DNA of 64,000 nt from Stappia sp. 28M-7 (GTDB lineage Bacteria > Pseudomonadota > Alphaproteobacteria > Rhizobiales > Stappiaceae), in assembly GCF_014252955.1 (NCBI RefSeq), contig NZ_JACMIA010000001.1, forward strand, positions 4,588,001 through 4,652,000. Direction: 5' to 3'. Position 1 is the stretch's first letter. Each line of letters starts with the position of its first letter. A program made the position numbers and the translations under genes. Positions 15,830 to 25,208 of the stretch are shown here, piece after piece. Below the pieces are notes generated by a model, which ran no database searches, was not told the DNA's origin, and was given only the letters and a program-made list of their open reading frames with translations.

Positions 15830-18694
15830 TCAGATCGGGATCTTGCCGGTTTCCTCCGGTCCTTTGGGCTGCACCGACCATACGGGGCGCGGAGCGGGCC
15901 GGCCGATAAAGAAGCCTTGCGCGATATCGCAGCCGAGCTGGTCGAGAAACGCGAGCTGAGCCTCAGTTTCCACCCCTTCCGCAACCGTGGTCATGCCGAG
16001 GCTGTGCGCCAGACCGATGATGGCACGCACGATGGCGACATCATCATCGGACTGCCCGATATTGCGCACGAAGGACTGGTCGATCTTCAGCCGCGACACG
16101 GGAAACCGCTTGAGGTGGGTGAGCGAGGCGTAACCGGTGCCGAAATCGTCGAGCGCCAGGGTGATGCCGAGCCGCCTGAGGGCCACCAGCGTCTCCGCGA
16201 TCCGTTCGGCGGAACGATCGAGCAGCACGGTTTCCGTCACCTCGAACTCCAGTTGCCGCGGGTCCAGCCCGTACCGCGCCAGTGCCTCCATCACGTATTC
16301 GGGAAAATGAGGATCCTTCAGCTGCGACGTCGCAAGATTGATCGCAAGCTGGCCGGGGTCGGAACGCGCGCGCGCATCGGCGGCCGCGGCCGCGGAAAAG
16401 GTCGCAAAGGCCCGCTCCATGATTGCGCGGCCGAGCACCCCGCCCAGCCCGAGATCCTCGGCGATGCCGATGAATTCAAGCGGGCTGATCGCCTGCCCTC
16501 CATGCTGCCAGCGCGCCAGCACCTCGAACCCGACGATCCGGCGGTCGCCGAACCCCAGCTGCGGCTGAAAGGCCACATCGATCTCCTCGGCAGAAATCGC
16601 CTTGCGCAGCGCGTCGCCCAGTTCATGCCGGCGTTCCAGCCGGCGGCGCAGCTGCGGGTTGAACAGGGTCCAGCCGTTCCGGCCCTGGGCCTTCGACTGA
16701 TAGAGGGCAATGTCGGCGTTCTTGATGATATCGGCCGGCGTGTCGCCGTCGGCGGGAAACAGTGTCACGCCCATGGAAATCCCGGGCCGCATCATCCGGT
16801 CGCCGAGCCGGATGCGCGCCGTCAGGGCCTTGTGCAGCTTTTCCGCGGTGCGCTCGGCCGCCAGCTCGTCCGAAAGGCCCGTGAGCAGCACGGCGAATTC
16901 GTCGCCGCCCAGCCGCGCGACGACATCGCCCCTTCGCAGCAGGCGGCGTAGCCGCCGGGCCACCACCCGCAGCAGCGCATCGCCTGCATCATGGCCAAGC
17001 GTGTCATTGATCGACTTGAAGTGATCGAGGTCGATGATGATGAAGACGCCCGACTGATCGCGTGCGCGCTTGCCCTGCAACGCCTTGTCCAACTCACGCG
17101 TCATCACCGAGCGGTTGGCCAGCTGCGTCAGTCCGTCCGTCTCCGCGGTGCGGCGGATGGCCAGCTCCGCCTGCTTCAGCGCGGTGATGTCGGTGCGCGC
17201 GCCGACAATGGCGCCGCTGGCCGAACGCCTTTCGCTGACCTGCAGCCAGCGCCCGTCCGACAAGAGCTGGATGCTCGGCTCGCTCGGCGGATTGCGATGG
17301 ATCGCAATGCGGTTCCGGATCCAGGCTTCCCTCTGCTCCTCCGTCGCCCCCGGGTCCATGTACTGCCCCGCCGCCACGCCGTGGCGCAGGATGTCCTCGA
17401 ACGGCGTGCCTTCGCGGATAAGCTTGGCAGACAGCGCGTAATAGTCGCGATAGGAGCGGTTGAAGAGGATCAGCCTGTCTTCGCCATCGAAGGCCGCGAT
17501 GGCATCCGGGATCGTCTCGATGACATCGTGCAACAGCGCGCGCGCCTCGACGAGCTCCGTCACATCCGTCTGCACGCCGACGAAGCCTTCCGGCTCCCCG
17601 CCCTCTCCCCCGATTGGTCGGATATCGAGGTCGAGCCAATAACGCCGGCCGGTCCGGGATTCGTTGAGAACCTGCGCTCGCACGGCCCGCCCCTCGCGGA
17701 TCGCGGCCCCCATCACCCTTATGGTTTCGGGATCGGTCTCGGAACACTGCAGCAAGGCGCCGGGCTTTTTGCCGAGAACCTCGGCTTGCGCGTAGCCGGT
17801 CAGGCGCTCGAAGGCGGTGTTCACCCACAGAATCCGGCCATCCCGGTCGCACACCACCATGGCGTTGTTGGTCGCGCGGATGACGATGTCCGAGCGGCGC
17901 AACTGCTCCGCCATGATTTCGCGCCGCGTCACGTTGCGCGTCACACCGCGATAACCGAGGAACCGGCCGTCTCGCGACAGGCGCGGACGCCCGTTGACCT
18001 CCACCCAAATCGGCTCGCCGTTGGCGCGCAGCCCCGGAAAGATGAAGTTCACGATCGGCAGTTGCCGCGTGACCGTTTCCACGTAGTCCCGCCAGAGCGG
18101 GTCGGTCGCCGGATCCCCGTTTGCCACATCCCAGCGGGTACGGCCGATCCACCCGGCAAAATCCAGTCCGAGCCGTTCGCCATCGCCCATCACGCTGGTG
18201 AAGCGATGCTTCTCATCCGTTTCCCAAACCCAGTCGGAGGAAACGGCCACGAACTCCGCCAGCCGCTGATGCGCCTCGTTGAGCCTGCGAACCGCATCCG
18301 TTCGGGAAGTCTGATCGACCGATACGCCGACGCCGCCGAGGATCACCCCATCGGCCATCACCGGCTCGATGGAGGTTTCGGAGACGATCCGGCCTTGCGA
18401 GGTTTCCATCTCGCGGCTGTAGTGAACGCGCTCGCCGCCGATCACCTTGAGATGCATTTCCGTCCAGGCCTGCCCCTCCTCGGGGCCGAGGCCCGCCTCG
18501 CTCGGCAGCAGCCCGACAGCGTTGCCGTGAATTTCCCGGTCGATGCGGTTCTGGAAGACATAGCGACCGCTGCGGTCGAAGATCCAGGCAGAATGGGGGA
18601 GACAGTCGAGCACGGCGGTCAGGCCGCGGGTGCTTTCGAGAATCCCGGTCTCCATGGCGGAGGCGGGATCGGAGGAAGAACCGTCCCGATCCAT
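15830..18694 (-). CDS. Multi-PAS GGDEF-EAL protein (cyclic di-GMP turnover)
   Basis: A 954-residue soluble protein with no membrane segment. Order: about four PAS-like sensor domains (roughly 25-130, 150-270, 275-395, 405-520), then GGDEF (intact GGDEF at 596-600, with the inhibitory RxxD site RRGD five residues before it), then EAL. The EAL motif reads EVL (724-726), a frequent functional variant; other phosphodiesterase residues are present in INLATSQL, EVTETVLL, DDFGTGYASL, LKIDQSFV and VAEGVETEAQ. Both synthase and phosphodiesterase activity therefore look possible. The ATG at 18694 was chosen; another at 18655 is possible. Stands alone, convergent with tRNA-Gly. Sensed signal unknown. 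Confidence 0.92.
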   Translation of the reverse strand: MDRDGSSSDPASAMETGILESTRGLTAVLDCLPHSAWIFDRSGRYVFQNRIDREIHGNAVGLLPSEAGLGPEEGQAWTEMHLKVIGGERVHYSREMETSQGRIVSETSIEPVMADGVILGGVGVSVDQTSRTDAVRRLNEAHQRLAEFVAVSSDWVWETDEKHRFTSVMGDGERLGLDFAGWIGRTRWDVANGDPATDPLWRDYVETVTRQLPIVNFIFPGLRANGEPIWVEVNGRPRLSRDGRFLGYRGVTRNVTRREIMAEQLRRSDIVIRATNNAMVVCDRDGRILWVNTAFERLTGYAQAEVLGKKPGALLQCSETDPETIRVMGAAIREGRAVRAQVLNESRTGRRYWLDLDIRPIGGEGGEPEGFVGVQTDVTELVEARALLHDVIETIPDAIAAFDGEDRLILFNRSYRDYYALSAKLIREGTPFEDILRHGVAAGQYMDPGATEEQREAWIRNRIAIHRNPPSEPSIQLLSDGRWLQVSERRSASGAIVGARTDITALKQAELAIRRTAETDGLTQLANRSVMTRELDKALQGKRARDQSGVFIIIDLDHFKSINDTLGHDAGDALLRVVARRLRRLLRRGDVVARLGGDEFAVLLTGLSDELAAERTAEKLHKALTARIRLGDRMMRPGISMGVTLFPADGDTPADIIKNADIALYQSKAQGRNGWTLFNPQLRRRLERRHELGDALRKAISAEEIDVAFQPQLGFGDRRIVGFEVLARWQHGGQAISPLEFIGIAEDLGLGGVLGRAIMERAFATFSAAAAADARARSDPGQLAINLATSQLKDPHFPEYVMEALARYGLDPRQLEFEVTETVLLDRSAERIAETLVALRRLGITLALDDFGTGYASLTHLKRFPVSRLKIDQSFVRNIGQSDDDVAIVRAIIGLAHSLGMTTVAEGVETEAQLAFLDQLGCDIAQGFFIGRPAPRPVWSVQPKGPEETGKIPI

Positions 18695-19187
18695 CGTGCA
18701 TCCCGTCCGGCGGATGAGGCTGCGCCGATACGGGTCTCGGGCCGCAACCTGCCATCCCTGGTCAATTCCGTGGACCGATTGTTCGCATGTTCCTTGCGAC
18801 GGCCCTGGTGCCTGCCCTGACGGGCAAGGCGCCTCCCGGGCCGACGCAAACACCCGTTGATGCGGAAAGCGCCGCCCCGCGAACGGCCATCCGCGAATCG
18901 CCCACCTGTAGAAATTTGCATGGCCGACCGATTTCTCAAAGCGGCAAGTCGCGGATCGGGCACCTTCCTCACCCGCGTAACCGGCACGGAACGCGACGGA
19001 AAGTTCGCTTCGGCGCCCTCGTCATGCGACCGTTACACACGCCGCGTATCAGTCCGTCTGGAAATTCTGACGTGTCTGCGGCGTTGCGCCACACGAAGCC
19101 CGAGGCTAACAATATGGAAACGCCGTTTCGTCGGCAGAAGAAAAACAGCGTGTATCTTGCGATGCACAGCTGTGCAAAGGGTGGAAA
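18695..19187. other. Intergenic region between the GGDEF-EAL gene and the ABC importer operon
   Basis: 493 bases carrying two divergent promoters by position. No convincing coding frame is seen. A weak promoter-like pair TTGCGC and TAACAA with 18-base spacing lies about 19084-19113, and a perfect palindrome sits just before the importer ATG (separate entry). Confidence 0.5.
19163..19176. promoter_or_regulatory. Perfect palindrome, candidate operator of the ABC importer operon
   Basis: TGCACAGCTGTGCA is a 14-base perfect palindrome ending 11 bases before the ATG of the ATPase gene. The operon encodes its own LacI-type regulator, so this is a plausible operator. The centre is GC, while most LacI-family operators have a central CG, which lowers confidence. 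Confidence 0.45.
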
Positions 19188-20342
19188 ATGACGCAAGAGG
19201 GCTTCCTGAACATCGCGGGCCTGTCCGCGGGCTATGGCGCAACACGCGTGCTGGACGGTCTCGACCTGGCCATCGCCAAGGGAGAGTTCGTCGCCCTGCT
19301 CGGCTCGTCCGGTTGCGGCAAGACAACGTTGCTGCGCGCCATCGCCGGCTTCGTGAAGCCCTCGGGCGGCAGCATTTCCGTCGACGGCGCCGACGTGACG
19401 CGTCAGCCCCCGGACAAGCGCGGCATGGCGCTGGTCTTCCAGTCCTACGCCCTGTGGCCGCACATGACGGTGGCGCAGAACATCGGCTACGGACTGAAGC
19501 TGCGCGGCCGCCCCAAGGCCGAGATCGCCCGGCGCGTCGGTGAACTTGAGGATCTGCTCGGGCTGTCCGGCCTCGGCGGCCGCAAGCCCGGCGCCCTGTC
19601 CGGCGGCCAGCGCCAGCGCGTCGCCCTCGGCCGGGCGCTGGCGATCGACCCGCAGATCCTGCTGCTCGACGAGCCGCTGTCCAATCTCGACGCCCGCATC
19701 CGCCTCAAGGTCCGCCATGACATCAGCGCGCTGCAGAAGCGCCTCGGCATCACCGCCGTACATGTGACCCACGACCGCGAGGAAGCCATGGTGATGGCCG
19801 ACCGCATCGTCATCCTCGACCGCGGCCGCATCGCCCAGCAGGGCACGCCGCAAGAGCTGTACAACCGTCCCGCCTCCCCCTTCGTCGCCGCCTTCATGGG
19901 CGCAGAAAACCGTATCGACCTTACCGGCCGGATCGCTGGCGACAGGGTCATCGTTGCCGCAGGCCCAGCCAATGCGGCAGCCGATCTGGCCCTGGACGGA
20001 CGGCCGCTGGCCGACGGCCTTCTGGAAGGACGCTTTCGCGCCGAGGCCGCATCCATCCTTGCCGGCGAGGGCGACGGCAACGCGACCCGTGACGCGCTGG
20101 AACTGCCCGGCCGGGTCGAGGCGGCCAGCTATCCCGGCGGCGCGTGGCGCCATTCCGTGCGGGTCGGCGAGGAGACCCTGCTCGTCGACAGTCCCGATCC
20201 CTTCGCGCTCGGCGCGGCGGTGCGCATCCGCATCCCCACCGAAGCGCTCTTCCTCTTCGTCCGGCAGGGTACCCCCGCCGGCCCCGAAGGCTCCTTGAGC
20301 GACGGCACCAAGCGCCGCGTCCTGGAAGCATCCGAGACCTGA
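19188..20342 (+). CDS. ABC importer ATP-binding protein (spermidine/iron/thiamine-type)
   Basis: A 384-residue ATPase. Walker A GSSGCGKT is at 39-46, the Q-loop follows in VFQSYALWPHMTV, signature LSGGQRQRVALGRAL, Walker B ILLLDEPLSNLD and the switch histidine in VHVTHDREEA. A TOBE-like regulatory domain occupies residues ~240-384 and contains the PSPF-type RPASPFVAAFMGAENRI junction typical of PotA/FbpC/UgpC relatives. First gene of a five-gene operon with binding protein, two permeases and a LacI regulator. Substrate is not evident: ATPase type suggests polyamine, iron or phosphorylated compounds; the LacI regulator suggests a sugar or polyol. Confidence 0.93.
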   Translation: MTQEGFLNIAGLSAGYGATRVLDGLDLAIAKGEFVALLGSSGCGKTTLLRAIAGFVKPSGGSISVDGADVTRQPPDKRGMALVFQSYALWPHMTVAQNIGYGLKLRGRPKAEIARRVGELEDLLGLSGLGGRKPGALSGGQRQRVALGRALAIDPQILLLDEPLSNLDARIRLKVRHDISALQKRLGITAVHVTHDREEAMVMADRIVILDRGRIAQQGTPQELYNRPASPFVAAFMGAENRIDLTGRIAGDRVIVAAGPANAAADLALDGRPLADGLLEGRFRAEAASILAGEGDGNATRDALELPGRVEAASYPGGAWRHSVRVGEETLLVDSPDPFALGAAVRIRIPTEALFLFVRQGTPAGPEGSLSDGTKRRVLEASET

Positions 20343-20375
20343 TCGTCAATGATGTCTAGAAAGCGGAGTACCGAC

Positions 20376-21512
20376 ATGAGGAAACTTCTTTCGGCGACGC
20401 TGGTGCTGGGCCTTGCGTCCACGCCGGTGACGGCGGCCGAGCTCACCGTGATCACGGCCGGCGACCAGAACATGGTCGACTACATCAATGAATATCTCGG
20501 CCCGATCTTCGAGGAGCAGAACCCAGGCCACACGGTGCGCGCCGTCGGCACCGGCCCCGGCGATGCCGGCTCCCAGAAGATCCTGGAGCGCTTCGAAGCC
20601 CAGAAGCAGGCCGGCAGCGAGACCTGGGACACGGACGTTGCCGTGGTCCACGAGAAGTTCGCCGGCCCGATGGTCTCGGGCGGCTATCTCGAGGCCTATC
20701 GCGACAACATCTCCTCCGGCAAGCTGGTGACGCGGGCGAATGCCGACATGGCGCTCGGCTCGAACGTCAAGGGCTATGTCATGCCGATGTTCAACAGCCA
20801 GACCGCCCTGGCCTACAATCCGGCCCTGCTGCCCAACCCGCCGAAGAGCTACGAGGAACTCGCCGCCTGGGTGAAGGAGAACCCGAAGCAGTTCGGCTAC
20901 AACGGCATCAAGGGCGGCGCCTCGGGCGTCAGCTTCGTCATGGGCTGGGTCTACGCCTTCGGCGATGGCGATGCCGCCAAGCTGATGAACGGTCCTTTCG
21001 AGGAAGCCGAAACCACCAAGTGGGACGCGGCCTTCGACAGCCTGAAGGAGTTCACCCAGAACGCCACCTTGACCCCGGGCAATGCCGGCACGCTCGACCT
21101 GCTGTCGCGTGGCGAGATCGCCATCGGCCCGGTCTGGGTCGACATGTTCTATTCCTGGCAGGCCAACGGCCAGCTGCCGCCGGAATTCAAGCTGGTGCTG
21201 CCGGCCCCCGGCATGCCCGGTCAGCCGATGCATTACGTGATCCCGGCCAAGGCTCCCAACAAGGACCTGGCGGAGAAGTTCGTCGAGCTCGCCACCAGCC
21301 CGAAGGTGCAGGCGGAAGGCATCGTCAAGCGCTTCAACTGGTACCCGGGCATCGACGCGCAGCATGTTCAGGCCGAGCTCGATGCCGAGACCTGGAACAA
21401 GCTGTTCACGGACGTGACGCCGGAAGACCTCGCCAGCTACGGCAAGCCCTTCCCGATCGCTCCGTACAACAACGCGATCCTCGAGGCCTACGAGGCCAAG
21501 GCCGCCAACTGA
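20376..21512 (+). CDS. ABC importer periplasmic solute-binding protein
   Basis: A 378-residue binding protein with a signal peptide MRKLLSATLVLGLASTPVTA cleaved at about residue 21-23. The mature part starts AELTVITAGDQNMVDYIN and has the two-lobed family-1-type layout (ETWDTDVAVVHEKF, TALAYNPALLPNPPKSYEEL). No lipobox cysteine, so it is soluble in the periplasm. The start at 20376 follows AGCGGAG; an in-frame ATG at 20349 would spoil the signal peptide. Ligand unknown. Followed by a strong intercistronic stem-loop. Confidence 0.9.
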   Translation: MRKLLSATLVLGLASTPVTAAELTVITAGDQNMVDYINEYLGPIFEEQNPGHTVRAVGTGPGDAGSQKILERFEAQKQAGSETWDTDVAVVHEKFAGPMVSGGYLEAYRDNISSGKLVTRANADMALGSNVKGYVMPMFNSQTALAYNPALLPNPPKSYEELAAWVKENPKQFGYNGIKGGASGVSFVMGWVYAFGDGDAAKLMNGPFEEAETTKWDAAFDSLKEFTQNATLTPGNAGTLDLLSRGEIAIGPVWVDMFYSWQANGQLPPEFKLVLPAPGMPGQPMHYVIPAKAPNKDLAEKFVELATSPKVQAEGIVKRFNWYPGIDAQHVQAELDAETWNKLFTDVTPEDLASYGKPFPIAPYNNAILEAYEAKAAN

Positions 21513-21525
21513 CCTTCACCGCAAA

Positions 21526-21550
21526 GGCCGCCCGGATCTCCCGGGCGGCC
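21526..21550 (+). repeat. Intercistronic stem-loop after the binding-protein gene
   Basis: GGCCGCCCGG and CCGGGCGGCC pair perfectly around five bases, 14 bases after the stop. There is no T-run. Such hairpins between binding-protein and permease genes commonly protect the upstream message and allow the binding protein to be made in excess. Confidence 0.7.
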
Positions 21551-21570
21551 CCCACCGGATCGATGCCACC

Positions 21571-22392
21571 ATGCCACGACGCCTGCTCGGACTGCTTCTC
21601 GTCCTGCCCGCCCTGACGGTGATCCTGTTCCTGTTCGTGCTGCCGCTTGCCCTCTCGGTGATCGGCGCGTTCGAGACCGAGGCAGGCTACGGGCTGGGGA
21701 ACTTCACGAAGTCCTTTGCCCTCTATAGCTCCGACATCCTCTTCACCGTGGTGATCGTCAGCCTGTCGACCTGTCTGATCGGGCTCTTCTCGATCGCCAT
21801 CGGCGGCTATCTGACGCTGGGCGAGAACCCGCGCGCGGTGGCGATCCTGCGCTGGCTATACCGCTGGCCGCTGTTCATTCCCTTCATCGTCGTCGGCCAG
21901 GTGCTGCGCACCTTCCTCGCCAAGAACGGCTTGATGAACAACATTCTCGTGGGCGCCGGCCTCATCACCCCGCTGCAGGCGGTGAGCTTCCTCGACTGGC
22001 GCGGCATCGTCATCGCCTTCGTGTGGAAGCAGACGCCCTTCGTGACGCTGCTGCTCGCCGGCGCCATGGCCTCGGTCGACCGCGGCACGATCGAGGCGGC
22101 CCGCAATCTGGGCGCATCGCGGCTCCGCATCCTGATCGAGATCCTGGTGCCGCAGGTCGCCACCACGCTGATGGTCGGGCTGGTCCTGTCCTTCGTCACG
22201 ATGATGTCGGTGCTCTCGGTGCCGCTGATGATCAACGCCCAGTCTCCGACCATGCTGACCGCCGACATCGCCTTCCGCATCAATGCCTATGGCGATTATG
22301 GCGTGGCCAACGCGCTCGGTCTGATCTCGCTCGCCGCGACCGCCTGCGTCGCGTGGTTCTACCTGCGCCAGAGCATGAAGGAGCGCGGATGA
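21571..22392 (+). CDS. ABC importer permease 1
   Basis: A 273-residue inner-membrane permease with about six transmembrane segments, the first at residues 5-30 (LLLVLPALTVILFLFVLPLA). The EAA cytoplasmic loop is seen as EAARNLGASRLRILIEILVPQ and contacts the ATPase. Two extra hydrophobic segments flank it. Its stop overlaps the next permease start by four bases. PotB-like in topology. Confidence 0.92.
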   Translation: MPRRLLGLLLVLPALTVILFLFVLPLALSVIGAFETEAGYGLGNFTKSFALYSSDILFTVVIVSLSTCLIGLFSIAIGGYLTLGENPRAVAILRWLYRWPLFIPFIVVGQVLRTFLAKNGLMNNILVGAGLITPLQAVSFLDWRGIVIAFVWKQTPFVTLLLAGAMASVDRGTIEAARNLGASRLRILIEILVPQVATTLMVGLVLSFVTMMSVLSVPLMINAQSPTMLTADIAFRINAYGDYGVANALGLISLAATACVAWFYLRQSMKERG

Positions 22393-23243
22393 GCACCCTG
22401 TCGACACCCCTCCCGAGCAAAGCCGAGCCCGCGCGCATCCGTCCCGACCTGTGGTGGGTGCCGCGCGCCATCGTGCTCGGCCTCATCGCCTTCATCATCT
22501 TCGGCCCGCTGACGAACCTCGTCCTGTGGACCGTCGCGGAGCGCTGGTACTTCCCTCATGCACTGCCGCTGGAATACGGCTTCAGCTACTGGGAACGGGT
22601 GTTCTCGCCGCGCGGCAATGCGATGGAATCGCTCGCCAACAGCGTCCTGGTGGCGAGCCTCACCGTGGTACTGGCCATCGCGCTGGCGGTGCCCGCCGGC
22701 TATGCGCTGGCGCGCCTGCGTCTGCCTTTCCGAGCGCTGATCCTGCTGGCCTTCCTGATCCCCCAGGCCTTTCCGAACCTGCCCGTCTACGTCAACATCG
22801 CCCGGCTCTTCTACCAGATCGGCCTCAACGGCACGGTCATCGGCGTGGTCCTGGTGCATGTCACGCACGGGCTGGTCTATGCGGTCTGGATCGCAACGGC
22901 TGCCTTTTCCGCCGTCGACAGCGAACTGGAACAGGCCGCCCGCTCGCTCGGGGCCGGCGCTTTCCGCGCGTTCCGGGACGTCACGCTGCCGCTTGCAGCC
23001 CCCGGGCTGCTGGCCAGTGCGATCTTCGTCTTCCTGGAATCGCTCGACGAGTTCACCGGCAGCTACTTCGTCGGCGCACCCGACGTGAACCTTTTGCCGC
23101 TTCTGCTCTATACAGCGGGTGCGGGCGGAAACTATCAGGTGGCATCGATCACGGCGTTGTTGCTCCTGATACCGTCCATTGCTTTCATGCTCGTCGTCGA
23201 GCGTTTCCTCAGATCCGACGTGCTGTCGAAGGTTGGCCATTGA
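22389..23243 (+). CDS. ABC importer permease 2
   Basis: A 284-residue inner-membrane permease, PotC-like. Hydrophobic segments start with AIVLGLIAFIIFGPLTNLVL; the EAA loop reads EQAARSLGAGAFRAFRDVTL. It begins in an ATGA overlap with permease 1 and ends in a TTGA overlap with the LacI gene, so all three are translationally coupled. Confidence 0.92.
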   Translation: MSTLSTPLPSKAEPARIRPDLWWVPRAIVLGLIAFIIFGPLTNLVLWTVAERWYFPHALPLEYGFSYWERVFSPRGNAMESLANSVLVASLTVVLAIALAVPAGYALARLRLPFRALILLAFLIPQAFPNLPVYVNIARLFYQIGLNGTVIGVVLVHVTHGLVYAVWIATAAFSAVDSELEQAARSLGAGAFRAFRDVTLPLAAPGLLASAIFVFLESLDEFTGSYFVGAPDVNLLPLLLYTAGAGGNYQVASITALLLLIPSIAFMLVVERFLRSDVLSKVGH

Positions 23244-24277
23244 AACGGGACCAGGGCGACAAGACCCCCGCACGGCGCTTCATCAGCGCGCAGCAGGTGG
23301 CACAAAAGGCCGGCGTATCGCGCTCGGCGGTCTCGCGCGCGTTCACGCCGGGCGCCAGCATCGCGCCGGAGACCCGCGAGAAGGTCATGCAGGCGGCGGC
23401 CGAGCTCGGCTATCAGGTCAACGACCTGGCGCGCGGCCTGCTCGCCAATCGCAGCCGGCTCGTCGGGCTCATCGTCACCCGGCCCGAGGTGGGCTTTCGC
23501 GCCCATCTCGTCTCCGCCCTGACCCGGGCACTGATCCTGCGCGGCAGCGTGCCGCTGATCATCAACACCGGCAGTCTGGAGCAAGAACTGCAGGCCGCAC
23601 AGAACGCGCTGTTCGGATACCGCGCAGCCGCAACGATCATCCTGTCCGGTTCGCCTCCGGCCTCCTTCGTGGAGCTGGCCCGGCGCAACGGCCAACCTCT
23701 GATCATGATCGGGCGTTCCGAGCCCGACTGCGACCATGTGCGGATCGACAACACCGGCGCCGCCCGTACTGCTGCCCGGCTGTTCGTCGAGCGCGGCTTC
23801 ACCCGCCTTGCGGTGGCCGGCGTCGCCTCAGCCACGCCGAGCCTCGTCGAGCGCGAGGAGGCCTTTGCAGACGAGGCCCGGCGCCTCGGCGCAAGCGTTG
23901 CCCGCGCCCACGGCGAGGAAGCGAACTATGCCGGCGGCCAGGGAGCCGCCGACGCGCTTCTCGGGGGCGATACGACAGCCGAACGGCCCCAGGCCGTCTT
24001 CTGCGTCAACGACCTAGTGGCCATCGGCCTGATGGACCGGGCCCGCAGCCACTTTGCCATCGACATTCCTCGCGACCTGGCCGTCATCGGCTTCGACGAC
24101 ATTCCGGAGGCGTCGTGGGACGCCTACCGGCTCAGCACCTTCCGGCAGGATCCGGAAAAGATGGCAGAGGGCGCCGTCGCCCATCTGGAACGGCGGTTGA
24201 CCGATCTGGACGCACCGCCCTCCACCTTGCGGCTGGAGGCCGCGTTCGTGGAACGCTCGACGACACCCGTGCGCTGA
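23240..24277 (+). CDS. LacI-family transcriptional regulator
   Basis: A 345-residue regulator. The helix-turn-helix is at residues ~18-37 (QQVAQKAGVSRSAVSRAF), followed by the hinge helix LARGLLANRSRLVG and a periplasmic-binding-protein-like ligand domain ending with FDDIPEASWDAYRLSTFRQDPEKMAE, a frequent LacI-family tail. It starts at TTG inside the permease 2 stop (TTGA), an unusual but well-defined coupling. As last gene of the importer operon it probably controls that operon; the palindrome at 19163-19176 is the best operator candidate seen. Confidence 0.92.
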   Translation: MKRDQGDKTPARRFISAQQVAQKAGVSRSAVSRAFTPGASIAPETREKVMQAAAELGYQVNDLARGLLANRSRLVGLIVTRPEVGFRAHLVSALTRALILRGSVPLIINTGSLEQELQAAQNALFGYRAAATIILSGSPPASFVELARRNGQPLIMIGRSEPDCDHVRIDNTGAARTAARLFVERGFTRLAVAGVASATPSLVEREEAFADEARRLGASVARAHGEEANYAGGQGAADALLGGDTTAERPQAVFCVNDLVAIGLMDRARSHFAIDIPRDLAVIGFDDIPEASWDAYRLSTFRQDPEKMAEGAVAHLERRLTDLDAPPSTLRLEAAFVERSTTPVR

Positions 24278-24281
24278 CCGC

Positions 24282-24305
24282 CCGGCCGCCTTTGCGGCCG
24301 GCCGG
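24282..24305 (+). repeat. GC-rich stem-loop after the LacI gene
   Basis: CCGGCCGC and GCGGCCGG pair around CTTT shortly after the stop. No T-run follows, so it is a possible Rho-dependent or weak terminator at the operon end. Confidence 0.45.
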
Positions 24306-24388
24306 GTCTGCCGCCGAGGGCAGAAAGATGCTACCTCCGGGGGGACACGCCTCGGCGAAGCATGTTTCACCATACGGAGAACGAGCCC

Positions 24389-25186
24389 ATGAGCGCTGAC
24401 GACCGGCGAGCGGTAATCCGCCAGTTCACCTGCCTCGACGACAATTTCGGTGTCCTTGTCCATGTGCCGGAAAGCGCAAGCGGCCCCGGCGGCACCATCG
24501 CCATCGACGTGCCCCATCCCGATCCATACAAGGCGGTGCTGAAGGAAACCGGCTGGACGCTGACGGACATTCTCGTCACGCACCATCACTGGGACCATGT
24601 ACAGGGACTGGAAAAGCTGAAGGCCGACACAGGCGCCCGCGTCACCGGCCCAGCCCTGTCGCGCGACAAGATCGCCGAGCTGGACGCCTTCGTCGAGGAT
24701 GGCGACGAGATCACGGTCGCGGGGGTCGCCTTCAAGGCGATCGGCACGCCCGGCCACACGCTCGACCAGATCTCGTGGTGGGCGCCGGAACTCTCCTTCG
24801 CCCATACCGGCGACACGTTGTTCTCGCTCGGCTGCGGTCGCATCTTCGAGGGCGATCCGGCAATGATGTGGGCTTCGCTGGAAAAGCTGATCCGCCTGCT
24901 GCCGCCGCAGACCTCCATCCATTGCGGCCATGAATACACACTCTCGAACGCCCGCTTCGCGCTGACCGTCGATCCGGACAACGCCACCTTGAAAGCGCGC
25001 GTTGCCGAGGTGGAGAGCCTGCGGGAACAGGGGTTGCCGACGCTGCCGACGACGATGGCGGCGGAGCTTGCCGCAAATCCGTTCCTGCGCCCCGGCGACC
25101 CTGCGATCCGCAAGCATCTGGGCCTCGAAGAGGCAAACGATGCGGCGGTCTTTGCCGAGATCCGGCGCCGCAAGGACACGTTCTGA
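24389..25186 (+). CDS. gloB: Hydroxyacylglutathione hydrolase (glyoxalase II)
   Basis: A 265-residue metallo-beta-lactamase-fold enzyme that hydrolyses S-lactoylglutathione in methylglyoxal detoxification. The binuclear metal motif THHHWDH is at 64-70, followed by GTPGHTLDQISWW, HTGDTLFSLGCGR with the bridging aspartate, and CGHEYTLSNARFA, then the C-terminal glyoxalase II extension with LAANPFLR. The ATG at 24389 follows GGAG and gives the usual length; a shorter-spaced upstream ATG at 24362 is less likely. The cupin gene follows 22 bases later. Confidence 0.95.
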   Translation: MSADDRRAVIRQFTCLDDNFGVLVHVPESASGPGGTIAIDVPHPDPYKAVLKETGWTLTDILVTHHHWDHVQGLEKLKADTGARVTGPALSRDKIAELDAFVEDGDEITVAGVAFKAIGTPGHTLDQISWWAPELSFAHTGDTLFSLGCGRIFEGDPAMMWASLEKLIRLLPPQTSIHCGHEYTLSNARFALTVDPDNATLKARVAEVESLREQGLPTLPTTMAAELAANPFLRPGDPAIRKHLGLEEANDAAVFAEIRRRKDTF

Positions 25187-25208
25187 CCGCTTGCAGGAGC
25201 CGACCGCC

